Assembly (NCBI GenBank): GCA_947457925.1
Contig: CANGYA010000013.1
Span: forward strand, 1 to 39,571
Source of the DNA: Cytophagales bacterium
GTDB lineage: Bacteria; Bacteroidota; Bacteroidia; Cytophagales; Thermoflexibacteraceae
Direction: 5' to 3'
DNA length: 39,571 nucleotides
Under the pieces are notes generated by a model. The model was not told the origin of the DNA, searched no databases, and saw nothing but the letters and a program-made list of their open reading frames with translations. The position numbers and the translations under genes were made by a program. This document shows positions 24,655 to 33,598 of the stretch, one piece after another (the stretch's first letter is position 1; each line of letters begins with the position of its first letter).

Positions 24655-25491
24655 CTATTTCTTGCGGTACTTCACTTCTACTGCGTGTAGTTCCAACAAT
24701 GGTTTCATAAATTCTTCTAAATCATACACACAAAGTTGGCTGGCAGCATCGCACAATGCTTTGGCGGGTTCTGGGTGTGTTTCTATGAACAAACCATCTA
24801 TGCCCGAAGCCACACCTGCCCGAGAAAGCACAGGCAAATATTGTCTTGCACCGCCATTCGGGTCTGCACTTGGAATACCGTACTTGCGAATAGCATGAGT
24901 AACGTCAAAAACTACAGGGAAACCCGTTTGGTTCATGTGGTAGAAACTACGAGGGTCGACAATCAAGTCATTGTAACCAAAAGAATAGCCTCTTTCTGTC
25001 AAAATCACTTGGTCATTGCCTGCATCTACACATTTTTGAGCAGGTTTAGCCATGTTTTCAGGGGCTAAAAACTGTCCATGTTTCAAATTTACTACTTTTC
25101 CCGTTTTGGCAGCCTCTACAACCAAAGTAGTTTGCATACACAAATACGCAGGAATTTGGATAATATCCAACACTTCGGCAGCAGGTTTTGCTTGCTCTGG
25201 GTAGTGAATATCTGACAAAATAGGAAAACCGAAGTCTTTTTTAATGCGTTGCAATAACTTCAAACCTTCCTCTAAGCCAGGTCCCTGATAGAATTGGGCG
25301 GTGCTACGGTTATCTTTTTGGAACGAAGATTTATAAACAATTTTGATTTTTAGTCTTTCTGAAACAGTTTTAAGCATTTCTGCCGTCTTAAGCATAATGC
25401 TTTCTTCTTCTATGACGCAAGGACCAGAAATAAGGAATAACTCATCTGCTCCGCAGTCTATATTACCAACTTTAACAATCTTTTTTTGCAT
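24655..25491 (-). CDS. kdsA: 3-deoxy-8-phosphooctulonate (KDO 8-phosphate) synthase
   Basis: 278 residues from ATG at 25491 (a TTG two codons earlier is also open). Condenses phosphoenolpyruvate with arabinose 5-phosphate to KDO-8-P, the first committed step to the inner-core sugar of lipopolysaccharide. Family segments: LISGPCVIEEESIMLKTAE, VYKSSFQKDNRSTAQFYQGP, FPILSDIHYPEQAKPAAEVL, IIQIPAYLCMQTTLVVEAAK, FDVTHAIRKYG with DPNGGARQYLP, and GLFIETHPEPAKALCDAASQ. The TIM-barrel core is complete. Cytoplasmic. Its presence shows an LPS-bearing outer membrane. Separated from the large surface protein upstream by a 68-bp palindrome, so probably a separate transcript. Confidence 0.97.
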   Translation of the reverse strand: MQKKIVKVGNIDCGADELFLISGPCVIEEESIMLKTAEMLKTVSERLKIKIVYKSSFQKDNRSTAQFYQGPGLEEGLKLLQRIKKDFGFPILSDIHYPEQAKPAAEVLDIIQIPAYLCMQTTLVVEAAKTGKVVNLKHGQFLAPENMAKPAQKCVDAGNDQVILTERGYSFGYNDLIVDPRSFYHMNQTGFPVVFDVTHAIRKYGIPSADPNGGARQYLPVLSRAGVASGIDGLFIETHPEPAKALCDAASQLCVYDLEEFMKPLLELHAVEVKYRKK

Positions 25492-25604
25492 ATTCAATGT
25501 AAAGCTAAATGAAATGAGGCTGCAATTTACGATTTATGTGCTTGTTATGGTAGGTTTTGGGTGGCAAATATTTTCTATGCTACTTAAGTGTTTACAATTT
25601 ACGC

Positions 25605-25672
25605 AAAAAGCTATGTATCTATGTTACTATGTGGTTAATTAACCACATAGTAACATAGATACATAGCTTTTT
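25605..25672. repeat. 68-bp perfect palindrome between kdsA and the surface protein gene
   Basis: Left arm 25605-25638 (AAAAAGCTATGTATC...GGTTAA) is exactly complementary to 25639-25672, with no spacer (centre TTAA|TTAA). In RNA it would be a very long hairpin ending in five U on the minus strand, so it probably terminates the surface-protein transcript 19 bases past its stop. Internal CTATGT/CATAG units repeat within each arm. Confidence 0.85.
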
Positions 25673-25690
25673 AAATTTAGTTTTAGTAAT

Positions 25691-28600
25691 TTATTCGCCT
25701 CTCAACAAAGTTACCGTACCTTTTACTTGTTTGTTTTTGAAAAGAATGTGGTAGAAATAAGCCCCCGGGGGGAAACCAGCCCCGTCCCAAGAGAAGTTTC
25801 TATCATTACTTTCATAAACCAAAGCCCCCCAACGGTTGTAGATAACAATTTTGATGAAACTATCTTGGCAATTATCCACAGGAATATCTTGTTTGAAAGT
25901 ATCATTTTTGCCATCTCCATTTGGCGTAAAGACATTGTAAGGTACAAAATCTTTTGGTGCTGAAATATCTATGAGTTTGAACACCACAAAAATTTCATCT
26001 GTTTGTGGATTACCACAAGGATTTTGGTCGACTACCGTAAATTTCAACCTAAACTCACCTTTGCGTTTCAAAATTTCGCAGTCGGGTTGCCATTGCAATT
26101 TGGCAGTTTGTGGGGCTACGCCTGTTACCTCGTTGAACACAAAACGGTAATCTTGTAAACTAAAGTCTGTACCAACCCCTGTAATTTTGATAATGTCTTT
26201 GTCTATGTCTTCCGCCTTAATGTCCATGTTAATTACTTCGCCCAATGTTACGGTACGAGTATATTCACGTTTAGCAGCATCATATTGCAGATTACCAGTT
26301 ACATCTGTAAAAATTCTTGGCTTGTTAGGATTTGGTAGAGGTATCAAACGCAAATTAACCCTTACTGTATCTTTAATCGGCAATCCACAACCTTTATAGT
26401 CTTGGAATACCAATAACACCATATAATCTTTTGGCGTTTGGCTGCCTCTTAGCAACGAACAATCTGTTTTCCAATTAAAATCGGACTGAATAGGAGCTAT
26501 GCCTTTTACCGTACTGAAAGTCATGCCATCTGCCAAACCTACTGCCATAATGCTTACGCTGTCTTTATCTGCATCATCTACAGTTGCTCTGAAAGTCAAT
26601 GCTTCGCCTGCTGTAATGGTTCTTGAATACACTTTGCTACTGTTTTGTGTCAAATTATTGGCAGTAGCTACAGGTCTTGCGTTAGATTTGTTGTCATAGT
26701 ACAAAATCAAACGTAGTTTAATGGTATCTCTCAAACTACGTTGGCAATCTCTAAAATCATTGCCTACAAATTGTATTTCAAAAGTACGGCTCAACTGTCC
26801 CCCTGCTATATTCAACATACTACAGTTGGTTTGCCACACAAACGGCGACCTTAGTAGAGGTCTGCCCCTGCGAGGTGTGAAGTTCATGTTAAAATCTGCC
26901 AAACGGAAACCAACGCCAGCCCCATTTAAGAACAAACTATCTCTGTTACGGTCATCTGCCAAAATATCTACTTGGTACAAACTGCCTACTTTTACAGAAT
27001 CTGTATAAGTACGAGTAGTTGCATTGTAACGAGGTAGCAAGGTAGAAACCACAGGGCGGAAATTTACCTCTGGGTTTGGTAATACTCTTAACCGAACTTG
27101 TATGGTATCATACTTTTTATTTCCACAAAAATCAAAGTCATTCACAATAAAACGGACAAAATAATCGGCAGCTTTTACCGTATCGGGCAAGAAAGTACAG
27201 TTGGTTTGCCATAAAAACGTGCCTGTTTGTGGGGCTTTGCCATTGCGAGCCGTAAAACGCATACCCAATGCCGAAGGCACTAAGTTGATGCCTTGTAAAG
27301 CTAAAATTACCGAATCTTTTTCAGGGTCATCTCCCGTTACGGTAAAGTTAAAGGCTTGCCCAACAACCACAGAATCATAGTAGATTTTGTTTCTTATATC
27401 ATAGGCTAAACTTGCCGTAATACTTGGTTTCAAATTGCTACGAGGCAATACTCTTAGTCGTACAGTTACGGTATCAAATTTTTTATTGCCACAAGCATCA
27501 AAATCATTTACCAATACTCTTAAATCGTATGATTTGGCAGTGGTGTTATTTGTCAAGTGGGTACACAAAGTTTGCCAACTCAACGTGCCTGTTTGTGGGG
27601 CTTTTCCACTTTGCGGACTGATACGCATACCTAAACCTGCTGCATCAAAACCTTGTCCCAATAGCGTAAAGGCAATAGAGTCATTTTCGGGGTCTGTACC
27701 TCTGAACGGAATAGTAAAAGTATTTCCTACCAAAATAGAGTCATAATAAACCTTTTTGGCAGTGTCAAATGGCAGTGTACTTGTAATAGCTGGTTTTTTA
27801 TTGTCCACAGGTTTTACAAAAATTTCAAAATATGTAGTGTCAAACGTAGGGTTGCGACAAGTACCTCTGTCTTGTACTATCATACTGAACCTAAAATTTT
27901 TGCCGTTTACGTCTGTAGCACTTAGCACATTACAAGGTGGTGTCCAAGAAAATTTGGCGGTTTGCGGGGCTTTTCCTACGGCATTGGTAAATCTTACGCC
28001 CAAAGTTGTTGGATTAAAACCTGTACCTGACAAACTAAAACTAATTGTATCACCATTTATGTCTGTTCCCAAACCATCAAAATTGATAGTTTTACCTACA
28101 AAAACAGTATCATAGTACGTCTTATTAGTAGCATTAAATTTAGGTAAAGAAGTCGTAATTTTTGGTGGTGCGTTTTCTGTTTGTGGGTTAATCACCTTAA
28201 TACGCACTGTAATAGAATCTCTTAAACTTACCTGACAACGGCGAGTATCTACCGAAGTAAATTTCAATTCATACGTTTTTTCTTTTTCAGTAGGTAGCAA
28301 AAGATTACAGGCAGGTGTCCAAGAAAATTGTCGAGTCAAAATAGGATTGCCTGAAGTTGTAGGAAAACTAATGCCGATTGTTGCAGGATTAAAGCCGATG
28401 CCTTGCATAGCCATTGTAATCACGTCTTTGTTGGGGTCATCGCCTGTCAATGTAAAACTAATAGGTCTGCCTGCTTGTATAGTCGTGTCATAGGTTCTTA
28501 TGGTAGTTCTGGGCATATTTGCCACTATGGTAGGGGCTTGGTTAGGGGCTGGTAAAATTTTTACGTTAATGCGTGTAGTGTCTAACAAGGGTACTGCACA

Positions 28601-29797
28601 ACTATTGTCTTCTACAATAGCATCAAAAATATAAGTAGCTGGCAGACTTGAAGGACATTCATTGAAACACAAAGGCAACACTAAACGACCATTGACCAAT
28701 GTACCTGATAATGGGGCAACTGATGGCGGTAAAGTGCTGGGAGCTACAGCTCTGAAACGTACACGAGCTTGTGTATTGGGGTCTCTGTCTGTAATCACAA
28801 TGTTAGCACAACGATTCGCATCTGATACTAAAAATTTTAAAGTATCTGAAGCACCTAAATTAACACCCGCAGTCGTTTGTGCAACAATATTAGGTGGAGT
28901 TGTGCTAGGGCAGTTCAAGACCATTAATTGAAATTCTCTACGTACTTCACCTATTTTGATACCATTTCTAAATTCTTCACAACGCACCGCAAAAACGTGC
29001 AAACCACTACGGCTGGCTGTCAAATTCAAAACACCTGTAGTAGAACTCACTGTTAATGGTGGTGTACCCGGTACCATGTTGTTTACCCCAATACCTGCCG
29101 TAAATTGTACTAAAGGATATGGAGCAGGTCTTGGATTTACAGGGGCAGGTTCGTTAGCTGTACTAAAACCGTTAAGTGGGGTGGTTAAAGAATAACGTAA
29201 TTCATCTCCGTCTGGGTCTCTACCACTAAAATCGAAGAAGAAAGGTTGATTTACACACGCATAATCACTCAAAGGTGGAAACAGTGTGGGCGAAGAATTA
29301 AAAAATGGTTGTCCGTTACGTACTACAGGCGGAAACTCTAAATAAAAGGTTTGCCCTGCTCCCCCTGGATTAGTGATATTATTGATGACACCATTTCTAC
29401 AGCATCTTTCCCAAACCATATAATAACCACCTGCATCATTATAAACATTAGCATTAAGAGCTATATCTAAACTGTAACCAATCCGCCGAGTACGCAGTTG
29501 CCCCGTAGCACAGGCAGGATTGGTATAAGGTACATTGTCATCTGAAACTCTTGGTAGTGTAAATGTCTGCATAAAAGCATTATTAGACTTTTGAAAGACA
29601 TGAACACGAATGGTAGGGTCTATAGCATCTACATTTCCATTCACAGCATCAAAATACATGACTAAACTTAGTCTATACTGATTATTGACACGCAAGTATT
29701 GTAAGTTAAATTCGCCACCTACAATATGGGTAGCTTGTGTTATGAAAGGCAGCAGCAAACATAACACGACAAAGAGCCGAAAGATAGGTTGTATCAT
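25691..29797 (-). CDS. Large repeat surface protein with T9SS type B sorting domain
   Basis: 1368 residues, secreted and likely cell-surface. Signal peptide about 1-22 (LFVVLCLLLPFITQATHIVG). The N-terminal domain opens with HIVGGEFNLQYL, as in many Bacteroidota gliding-associated proteins. Then come at least seven Ig-like repeats of about 110 residues, each with YYDTVFVG-like and DPEKDS-like strands, a GKAPQTGTFLWQTNC-like turn and a Cys before LKF/VRF-type strands. The C-terminal 85 residues (VPYNVFTPNGDGKNDTFKQD, FIKIVIYNRWGALVYES, FPPGAYFYHILFKN) form the gliding-motility-associated C-terminal domain that directs export through the type IX system. Probable role: adhesin or matrix component; the ligand is unknown. 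Paired Cys per repeat suggest disulfide bonds. Confidence 0.92.
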   Translation of the reverse strand: MIQPIFRLFVVLCLLLPFITQATHIVGGEFNLQYLRVNNQYRLSLVMYFDAVNGNVDAIDPTIRVHVFQKSNNAFMQTFTLPRVSDDNVPYTNPACATGQLRTRRIGYSLDIALNANVYNDAGGYYMVWERCCRNGVINNITNPGGAGQTFYLEFPPVVRNGQPFFNSSPTLFPPLSDYACVNQPFFFDFSGRDPDGDELRYSLTTPLNGFSTANEPAPVNPRPAPYPLVQFTAGIGVNNMVPGTPPLTVSSTTGVLNLTASRSGLHVFAVRCEEFRNGIKIGEVRREFQLMVLNCPSTTPPNIVAQTTAGVNLGASDTLKFLVSDANRCANIVITDRDPNTQARVRFRAVAPSTLPPSVAPLSGTLVNGRLVLPLCFNECPSSLPATYIFDAIVEDNSCAVPLLDTTRINVKILPAPNQAPTIVANMPRTTIRTYDTTIQAGRPISFTLTGDDPNKDVITMAMQGIGFNPATIGISFPTTSGNPILTRQFSWTPACNLLLPTEKEKTYELKFTSVDTRRCQVSLRDSITVRIKVINPQTENAPPKITTSLPKFNATNKTYYDTVFVGKTINFDGLGTDINGDTISFSLSGTGFNPTTLGVRFTNAVGKAPQTAKFSWTPPCNVLSATDVNGKNFRFSMIVQDRGTCRNPTFDTTYFEIFVKPVDNKKPAITSTLPFDTAKKVYYDSILVGNTFTIPFRGTDPENDSIAFTLLGQGFDAAGLGMRISPQSGKAPQTGTLSWQTLCTHLTNNTTAKSYDLRVLVNDFDACGNKKFDTVTVRLRVLPRSNLKPSITASLAYDIRNKIYYDSVVVGQAFNFTVTGDDPEKDSVILALQGINLVPSALGMRFTARNGKAPQTGTFLWQTNCTFLPDTVKAADYFVRFIVNDFDFCGNKKYDTIQVRLRVLPNPEVNFRPVVSTLLPRYNATTRTYTDSVKVGSLYQVDILADDRNRDSLFLNGAGVGFRLADFNMNFTPRRGRPLLRSPFVWQTNCSMLNIAGGQLSRTFEIQFVGNDFRDCQRSLRDTIKLRLILYYDNKSNARPVATANNLTQNSSKVYSRTITAGEALTFRATVDDADKDSVSIMAVGLADGMTFSTVKGIAPIQSDFNWKTDCSLLRGSQTPKDYMVLLVFQDYKGCGLPIKDTVRVNLRLIPLPNPNKPRIFTDVTGNLQYDAAKREYTRTVTLGEVINMDIKAEDIDKDIIKITGVGTDFSLQDYRFVFNEVTGVAPQTAKLQWQPDCEILKRKGEFRLKFTVVDQNPCGNPQTDEIFVVFKLIDISAPKDFVPYNVFTPNGDGKNDTFKQDIPVDNCQDSFIKIVIYNRWGALVYESNDRNFSWDGAGFPPGAYFYHILFKNKQVKGTVTLLRGE

Positions 29798-29986
29798 GGT
29801 TTTATACGAATATTATTGTGTAAAGATAACTACATTTAAGGAGTAAAGCCAATAGGGTATAAGTTTTAAGGTACTTTTTAAGTAAGTTTCATGTTAAAAA
29901 CCCTTAAATCCTTTTAAATGCCTGCAATAAACTGTAATCTTTGTGAGTGCCTATTTTTGGGCTAAAACTTTAAGTCTATAACCACA

Positions 29987-32170
29987 ATGAAGTCATTTTA
30001 TTACGCCTTTATTTGCTTGTTGGCTCTGACCATTACGCCATTACAAGCTCAAAAGCAACTTACTCTCGAAGACATTTATAAATTTGGTGTCTTTCGCGAA
30101 AAATCCGTTCAGGGGATTAATTGGACAAAAAACGGGCAATTTTACACCTCTTTAGAGCAAAACGGAGTGGTCAAATACGACATTACTACGGGCAAAGCTG
30201 TGGAAACTGTCGTAGATTTTGGGACATTGAACCCACGCATAGACGTAGATGATTATGCGTTTAGTAGTGATGAAAAAAAACTATTGTTCACCACTAACAC
30301 CGAGCCGATTTACCGCCGTTCTTTTCGGGCAGATTATTATGTGTATGACCTCACAAGCAAGACTTTACAACCTTTGGCAGCAGAAGGTCGCCAATCGTAT
30401 GCTACTTTTTCGCCAGACGGCAGCAAAGTGGCTTTTGTAAGAGAGAATAACTTATTTGTAGTAGATTTGGCAAATAACAATGCCCTTACACAAGTTACTA
30501 ATGATGGCAAATTTAACCACATCATCAACGGCAGTACGGATTGGGTGTATGAAGAAGAATTAGGTTTTGCACAAGCCTTTTTTTGGTCGCCAGACAGCAA
30601 AAAAATTGCCTTCTACAAATTTGATGAAAGCAATGTGAAAGAATACAATATGCAGTATTGGGACGAAAAACAGTTGTACCCTGTGGATTACCGTTTCAAG
30701 TACCCCAAAGCTGGTGAAGCTAACTCAGTAGTCAATATTTTTGTCTATCAAATAGAGGGCAAACAAACCGTAAAAATGGACACTGGCACAGAAACAGACA
30801 TTTATATTCCAAGAGTAAAATGGACTTTAGACAGCAATGTCTTGTCTATCCGCCGCATGAACCGCCTACAAAACCGTTTGGAAATTCTGCACAATAACGC
30901 CACCACTGGAGCAGCTACCGTAATTTGGAAAGAAGAAGACAATGCCTATGTAGATGTGGAATATGCAGACGACTTGATTTATTTGAAAGATGGCAAACAG
31001 TTTATTTTGACTTCTGAAAAAGATGGCTACAAACATTTTTATTTATACAACATCAATGGCAGTTTGGTAAGCCAAATTACTTCGGGAAATTGGGAAGTAG
31101 CTGATTTTGTGGGTATTAACGAAAATACAAAACCTGCCACTATTTATTTTACTTCTACCGAAGATTCACCTTTGGACAGACATTTTTATAGCATTGGCTT
31201 AGATGGCAAAAAGAAAACAAAATTGACTACGCAAAAAGGCACGCATACCGTAAATATGAGTCCAGATTTTAGTCATTACATTTTGTTTCATACCGCAGCC
31301 GACAGCCCAACAACGGTAAGTATTTTCAAAACCGCCAAAAACACATTGGTTACAGTAAGAGAAGACAACAAAGCCTTGCGTGAACAAATTGCAGCCTACC
31401 AACTTCAACCCAAAGAGTTTTTCAATTTCCAGACTACAGACAAGCAAACTTTGTACGGCTATTGGATTAAGCCCAAAAACTTTGATGCGACGAAAAAGTA
31501 CCCTGTCATTATGTATGTGTACGGAGGTCCCGCCTCACAATCTGTAAAAAATTCTTGGGCAGATGGACACTTGTATTTCCACCATTATTTGGCACAACAA
31601 GGCTTCCTCGTTGCGTGTGTGGACAACAGAGGCACAACCGCCAGAGGTGCAACTTTCAAAAAATCTACCTATGCTAATTTGGGTAAATACGAAGTACAAG
31701 ACCAAATAGCAGCAGCTAATTTTTTGGGCAGTCAGGCGTATGTGGATAAAAGCAGAATAGGCATTTGGGGCTGGAGCTACGGCGGTTACATGACTTCTTT
31801 GTCTATGATGCTGGGGGCAGATGTGTGGAAAGCAGGCGTGGCAGTAGCCCCAGTAACTACTTGGCGTTTGTACGATACGATTTACACCGAAAGATTTTTG
31901 AAGAAACCTTCGGAAAATGCAGGAGGATACGACCTCAATTCGCCTATCATGCACGCCGACAAACTCAAAGGCAATTTCTTTTTGATACATGGCACAGGCG
32001 ACGACAATGTGCATTTCCAAAATGCCGTTTACCTACAAAATGCCCTTATCAAAGCCAATAAACAGTTTGAGTCTTTCTATTATCCTAACCGCAATCATGG
32101 TATTTATGGAGGCAACACTCGTCTGCATTTGTACCAAATGATGTTTGATTTTTGGAAGAGAAAATTGTAA
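29987..32170 (+). CDS. Dipeptidyl peptidase IV-type serine peptidase (S9B)
   Basis: 727 residues, exported (signal peptide MKSFYYAFICLLALTITPLQA). It removes dipeptides from peptides with Pro or Ala at position 2. N-terminal eight-bladed propeller to about residue 475, containing the DWVYEEELGF segment whose Glu pair binds the substrate N-terminus. C-terminal alpha/beta-hydrolase domain with nucleophile Ser597 in GIWGWSYGGYMT, the Asp of GTGDDNVHF (residues 672-673) and His704 in RNHGIYGG. Catalytic triad complete. Works in the periplasm or at the surface, feeding dipeptides to transporters such as the POT protein at 21709. Monocistronic; TATTTTTG at 29952-29959 is a possible -7 box. Confidence 0.95.
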   Translation: MKSFYYAFICLLALTITPLQAQKQLTLEDIYKFGVFREKSVQGINWTKNGQFYTSLEQNGVVKYDITTGKAVETVVDFGTLNPRIDVDDYAFSSDEKKLLFTTNTEPIYRRSFRADYYVYDLTSKTLQPLAAEGRQSYATFSPDGSKVAFVRENNLFVVDLANNNALTQVTNDGKFNHIINGSTDWVYEEELGFAQAFFWSPDSKKIAFYKFDESNVKEYNMQYWDEKQLYPVDYRFKYPKAGEANSVVNIFVYQIEGKQTVKMDTGTETDIYIPRVKWTLDSNVLSIRRMNRLQNRLEILHNNATTGAATVIWKEEDNAYVDVEYADDLIYLKDGKQFILTSEKDGYKHFYLYNINGSLVSQITSGNWEVADFVGINENTKPATIYFTSTEDSPLDRHFYSIGLDGKKKTKLTTQKGTHTVNMSPDFSHYILFHTAADSPTTVSIFKTAKNTLVTVREDNKALREQIAAYQLQPKEFFNFQTTDKQTLYGYWIKPKNFDATKKYPVIMYVYGGPASQSVKNSWADGHLYFHHYLAQQGFLVACVDNRGTTARGATFKKSTYANLGKYEVQDQIAAANFLGSQAYVDKSRIGIWGWSYGGYMTSLSMMLGADVWKAGVAVAPVTTWRLYDTIYTERFLKKPSENAGGYDLNSPIMHADKLKGNFFLIHGTGDDNVHFQNAVYLQNALIKANKQFESFYYPNRNHGIYGGNTRLHLYQMMFDFWKRKL

Positions 32171-32250
32171 GGGTTTAATAATGCCACTTACTTCATAATC
32201 AAGCATTAACAGTTCCCAAAGAATTGTTAATAAGTAATTGGAAAAATAAA

Positions 32251-32317
32251 TGTGCCACAGACTTTAGTCTGTGCGTCTTTGATTATCAAGAGATTACAGA
32301 CTAAAGTCTGTGGTACA
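32251..32317. repeat. Variant copy of the ACTTTAGTC inverted-repeat family, copy 3
   Basis: TGTGCCACAGACTTTAGTC (32251-32269) plus TGTG, and on the right ACAG...ACTAAAGTCTGTGGTACA (32296-32317), complementary except one base. Shares the core CAGACTTTAGTCTGTG with copies at 23265 and 24526 but has CCAC where they have GCAT, and the outer ATTATTAA boxes are lost. In the 288-base gap between convergent peptidase and prfA genes. Confidence 0.75.
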
Positions 32318-32402
32318 ATATTATCAATTAATTAGTTACTCTTACTTACCAATTAATAATTGTGCATTAGCACTTACTTGTTCTTTGGATAGATATAGTG
32401 TT

Positions 32403-32437
32403 AAACGGTGTAATCTTTTGAAAAGATTACACCGTTT
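32403..32437. repeat. 35-bp palindrome, third copy of the GTAATCTTTT family
   Basis: Arms of 17 bases (32403-32419 and 32421-32437) are perfect around G at 32420; the left arm is AAACGGTGTAATCTTTT. It lies 22 bases past the prfA stop (minus) and 233 bases past the peptidase stop, so it could end both. Confidence 0.85.
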
Positions 32438-32458
32438 CTAATTATGTAACATTATTTA

Positions 32459-33532
32459 TTAGTTTTCTCCGCCAGCCTGCAATCTTTCTGCATTTTCTGC
32501 CAAACGCAACTGTTCTATAAACTCACCAATATCTCCGTCCATTACGGCATTCAGGTTGTAAACCGTATAGTTGATACGGTGGTCTGTAACCCTACTTTGT
32601 GGGTAGTTGTAAGTACGAATCTTGTCCGACCTGTCGCCACTGCCTACCATACTTTTGCGTTGTTGCGTAATTTCGGCTTGTTGTTTTTGCAACTCAATTT
32701 CATACAATTTAGCACGTAACATACGCATTGCATTTTCTCTGTTGCCCAACTGTGTCCGTTCTGTTTGGCACATCACGACCAAACCCGTGGGTCTGTGTGT
32801 CAAAATCACTTTGGTTTCTACCTTGTTTACGTTCTGTCCACCAGCACCACCACTTCTTGATGTTTGTAGGTCTATATCACTTTCACGCAAATCCACGTCA
32901 ATTTCTTCTACTTCTGGCAATACCGCCACAGACGCAGCCGAAGTATGCACACGACCTTGTGTTTCGGTAGCAGGTACACGTTGTACACGGTGTACGCCAG
33001 CCTCATACTTCATTTTTCCGTACACATCTTCGCCTGTGATAGACAAAATGACTTCTTTGTACCCACCAGCTGTCCCCTCTGTTTCTTCCATCACCGACAT
33101 TTTCCAGCCTAATCTTTCTGCATAACGGAGGTACATACGGTACAAATCTCCTGCAAATAGCGAAGCCTCGTCGCCACCTGTCCCAGCACGAATTTCCAAG
33201 ATGATATCTTTGCTGTCGTTGGGGTCTTTTGGAATCAACAAGTCTTTCAAAATGGTTTCCAATTCCTCTTTTTTAGGCTCTAACTCCTCCAATTCAGCCT
33301 TTGCCATGTCCCTAAAATCCGCATCTTTTTCGGTTTTCAGTACCTCTTTGGCATTGTCGATATTACTTAAAATATTGCTGTATTGGTGATAATAGCCCAC
33401 TATTTTCCCCAAATCTTTATATTCTTTGTTCAGTTTCGCATAACTTTTCATATTAGCCATTTGTTCGGGCTGTGCGATAAGTTCTGCTACTTCGTCGTAT
33501 CTTTGCTTTATAGCTTCTAATTTTTCTATCAT
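32459..33532 (-). CDS. prfA: Peptide chain release factor 1
   Basis: 357 residues from ATG at 33532; the frame is open to 33589 but the start [20 protein letters not shown] is the normal RF1 N-terminus. RF1 reads UAA and UAG and releases the peptide. Seen: [20 protein letters not shown] with the PAT tripeptide that recognises the stop codon (P-A/V-T marks RF1, RF2 has SPF), and [16 protein letters not shown] with the GGQ loop that enters the peptidyl transferase centre. The usual length is about 360. Because RF1 decodes UAG, it is the factor expected to terminate at the in-frame TAG in the broken SpoIIE gene nearby. 66 bases separate it from the upstream GH3 gene; possibly co-transcribed. Confidence 0.97.
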   Translation of the reverse strand: MIEKLEAIKQRYDEVAELIAQPEQMANMKSYAKLNKEYKDLGKIVGYYHQYSNILSNIDNAKEVLKTEKDADFRDMAKAELEELEPKKEELETILKDLLIPKDPNDSKDIILEIRAGTGGDEASLFAGDLYRMYLRYAERLGWKMSVMEETEGTAGGYKEVILSITGEDVYGKMKYEAGVHRVQRVPATETQGRVHTSAASVAVLPEVEEIDVDLRESDIDLQTSRSGGAGGQNVNKVETKVILTHRPTGLVVMCQTERTQLGNRENAMRMLRAKLYEIELQKQQAEITQQRKSMVGSGDRSDKIRTYNYPQSRVTDHRINYTVYNLNAVMDGDIGEFIEQLRLAENAERLQAGGEN

Positions 33533-33598
33533 ACCAAAAATTTTTCCGCAAAGGTAAGTAATTCTTTGGAAATGAAGGCATTTTTTCAAAGATGTATT

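Noticed and set aside
25498-25690. tRNA or other structured RNA gene in the kdsA upstream gap
   Set aside because: The strong folding comes from one spacerless palindrome; no cloverleaf, anticodon stem or T-loop is seen.
27756-28115. 119-codon open frame on the plus strand inside the giant surface-protein gene
   Set aside because: Lies wholly opposite a gene with clear repeats and sorting domain; composition and sequence look like a mirror of the repeats.
31535-32020. 161-codon minus-strand frame opposite the DPP-IV catalytic domain
   Set aside because: The peptidase frame carries the catalytic Ser and Asp here; the antisense frame has no family features.
19395-32437. CRISPR-like repeats
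   Set aside because: The repeated units are single palindromes thousands of bases apart, with no regular spacers and no cas genes.
32622-33125. 167-codon plus-strand frame opposite prfA
   Set aside because: Antisense to the GGQ and PAT regions of RF1; Ser/Cys/Pro-rich shadow with no domain.
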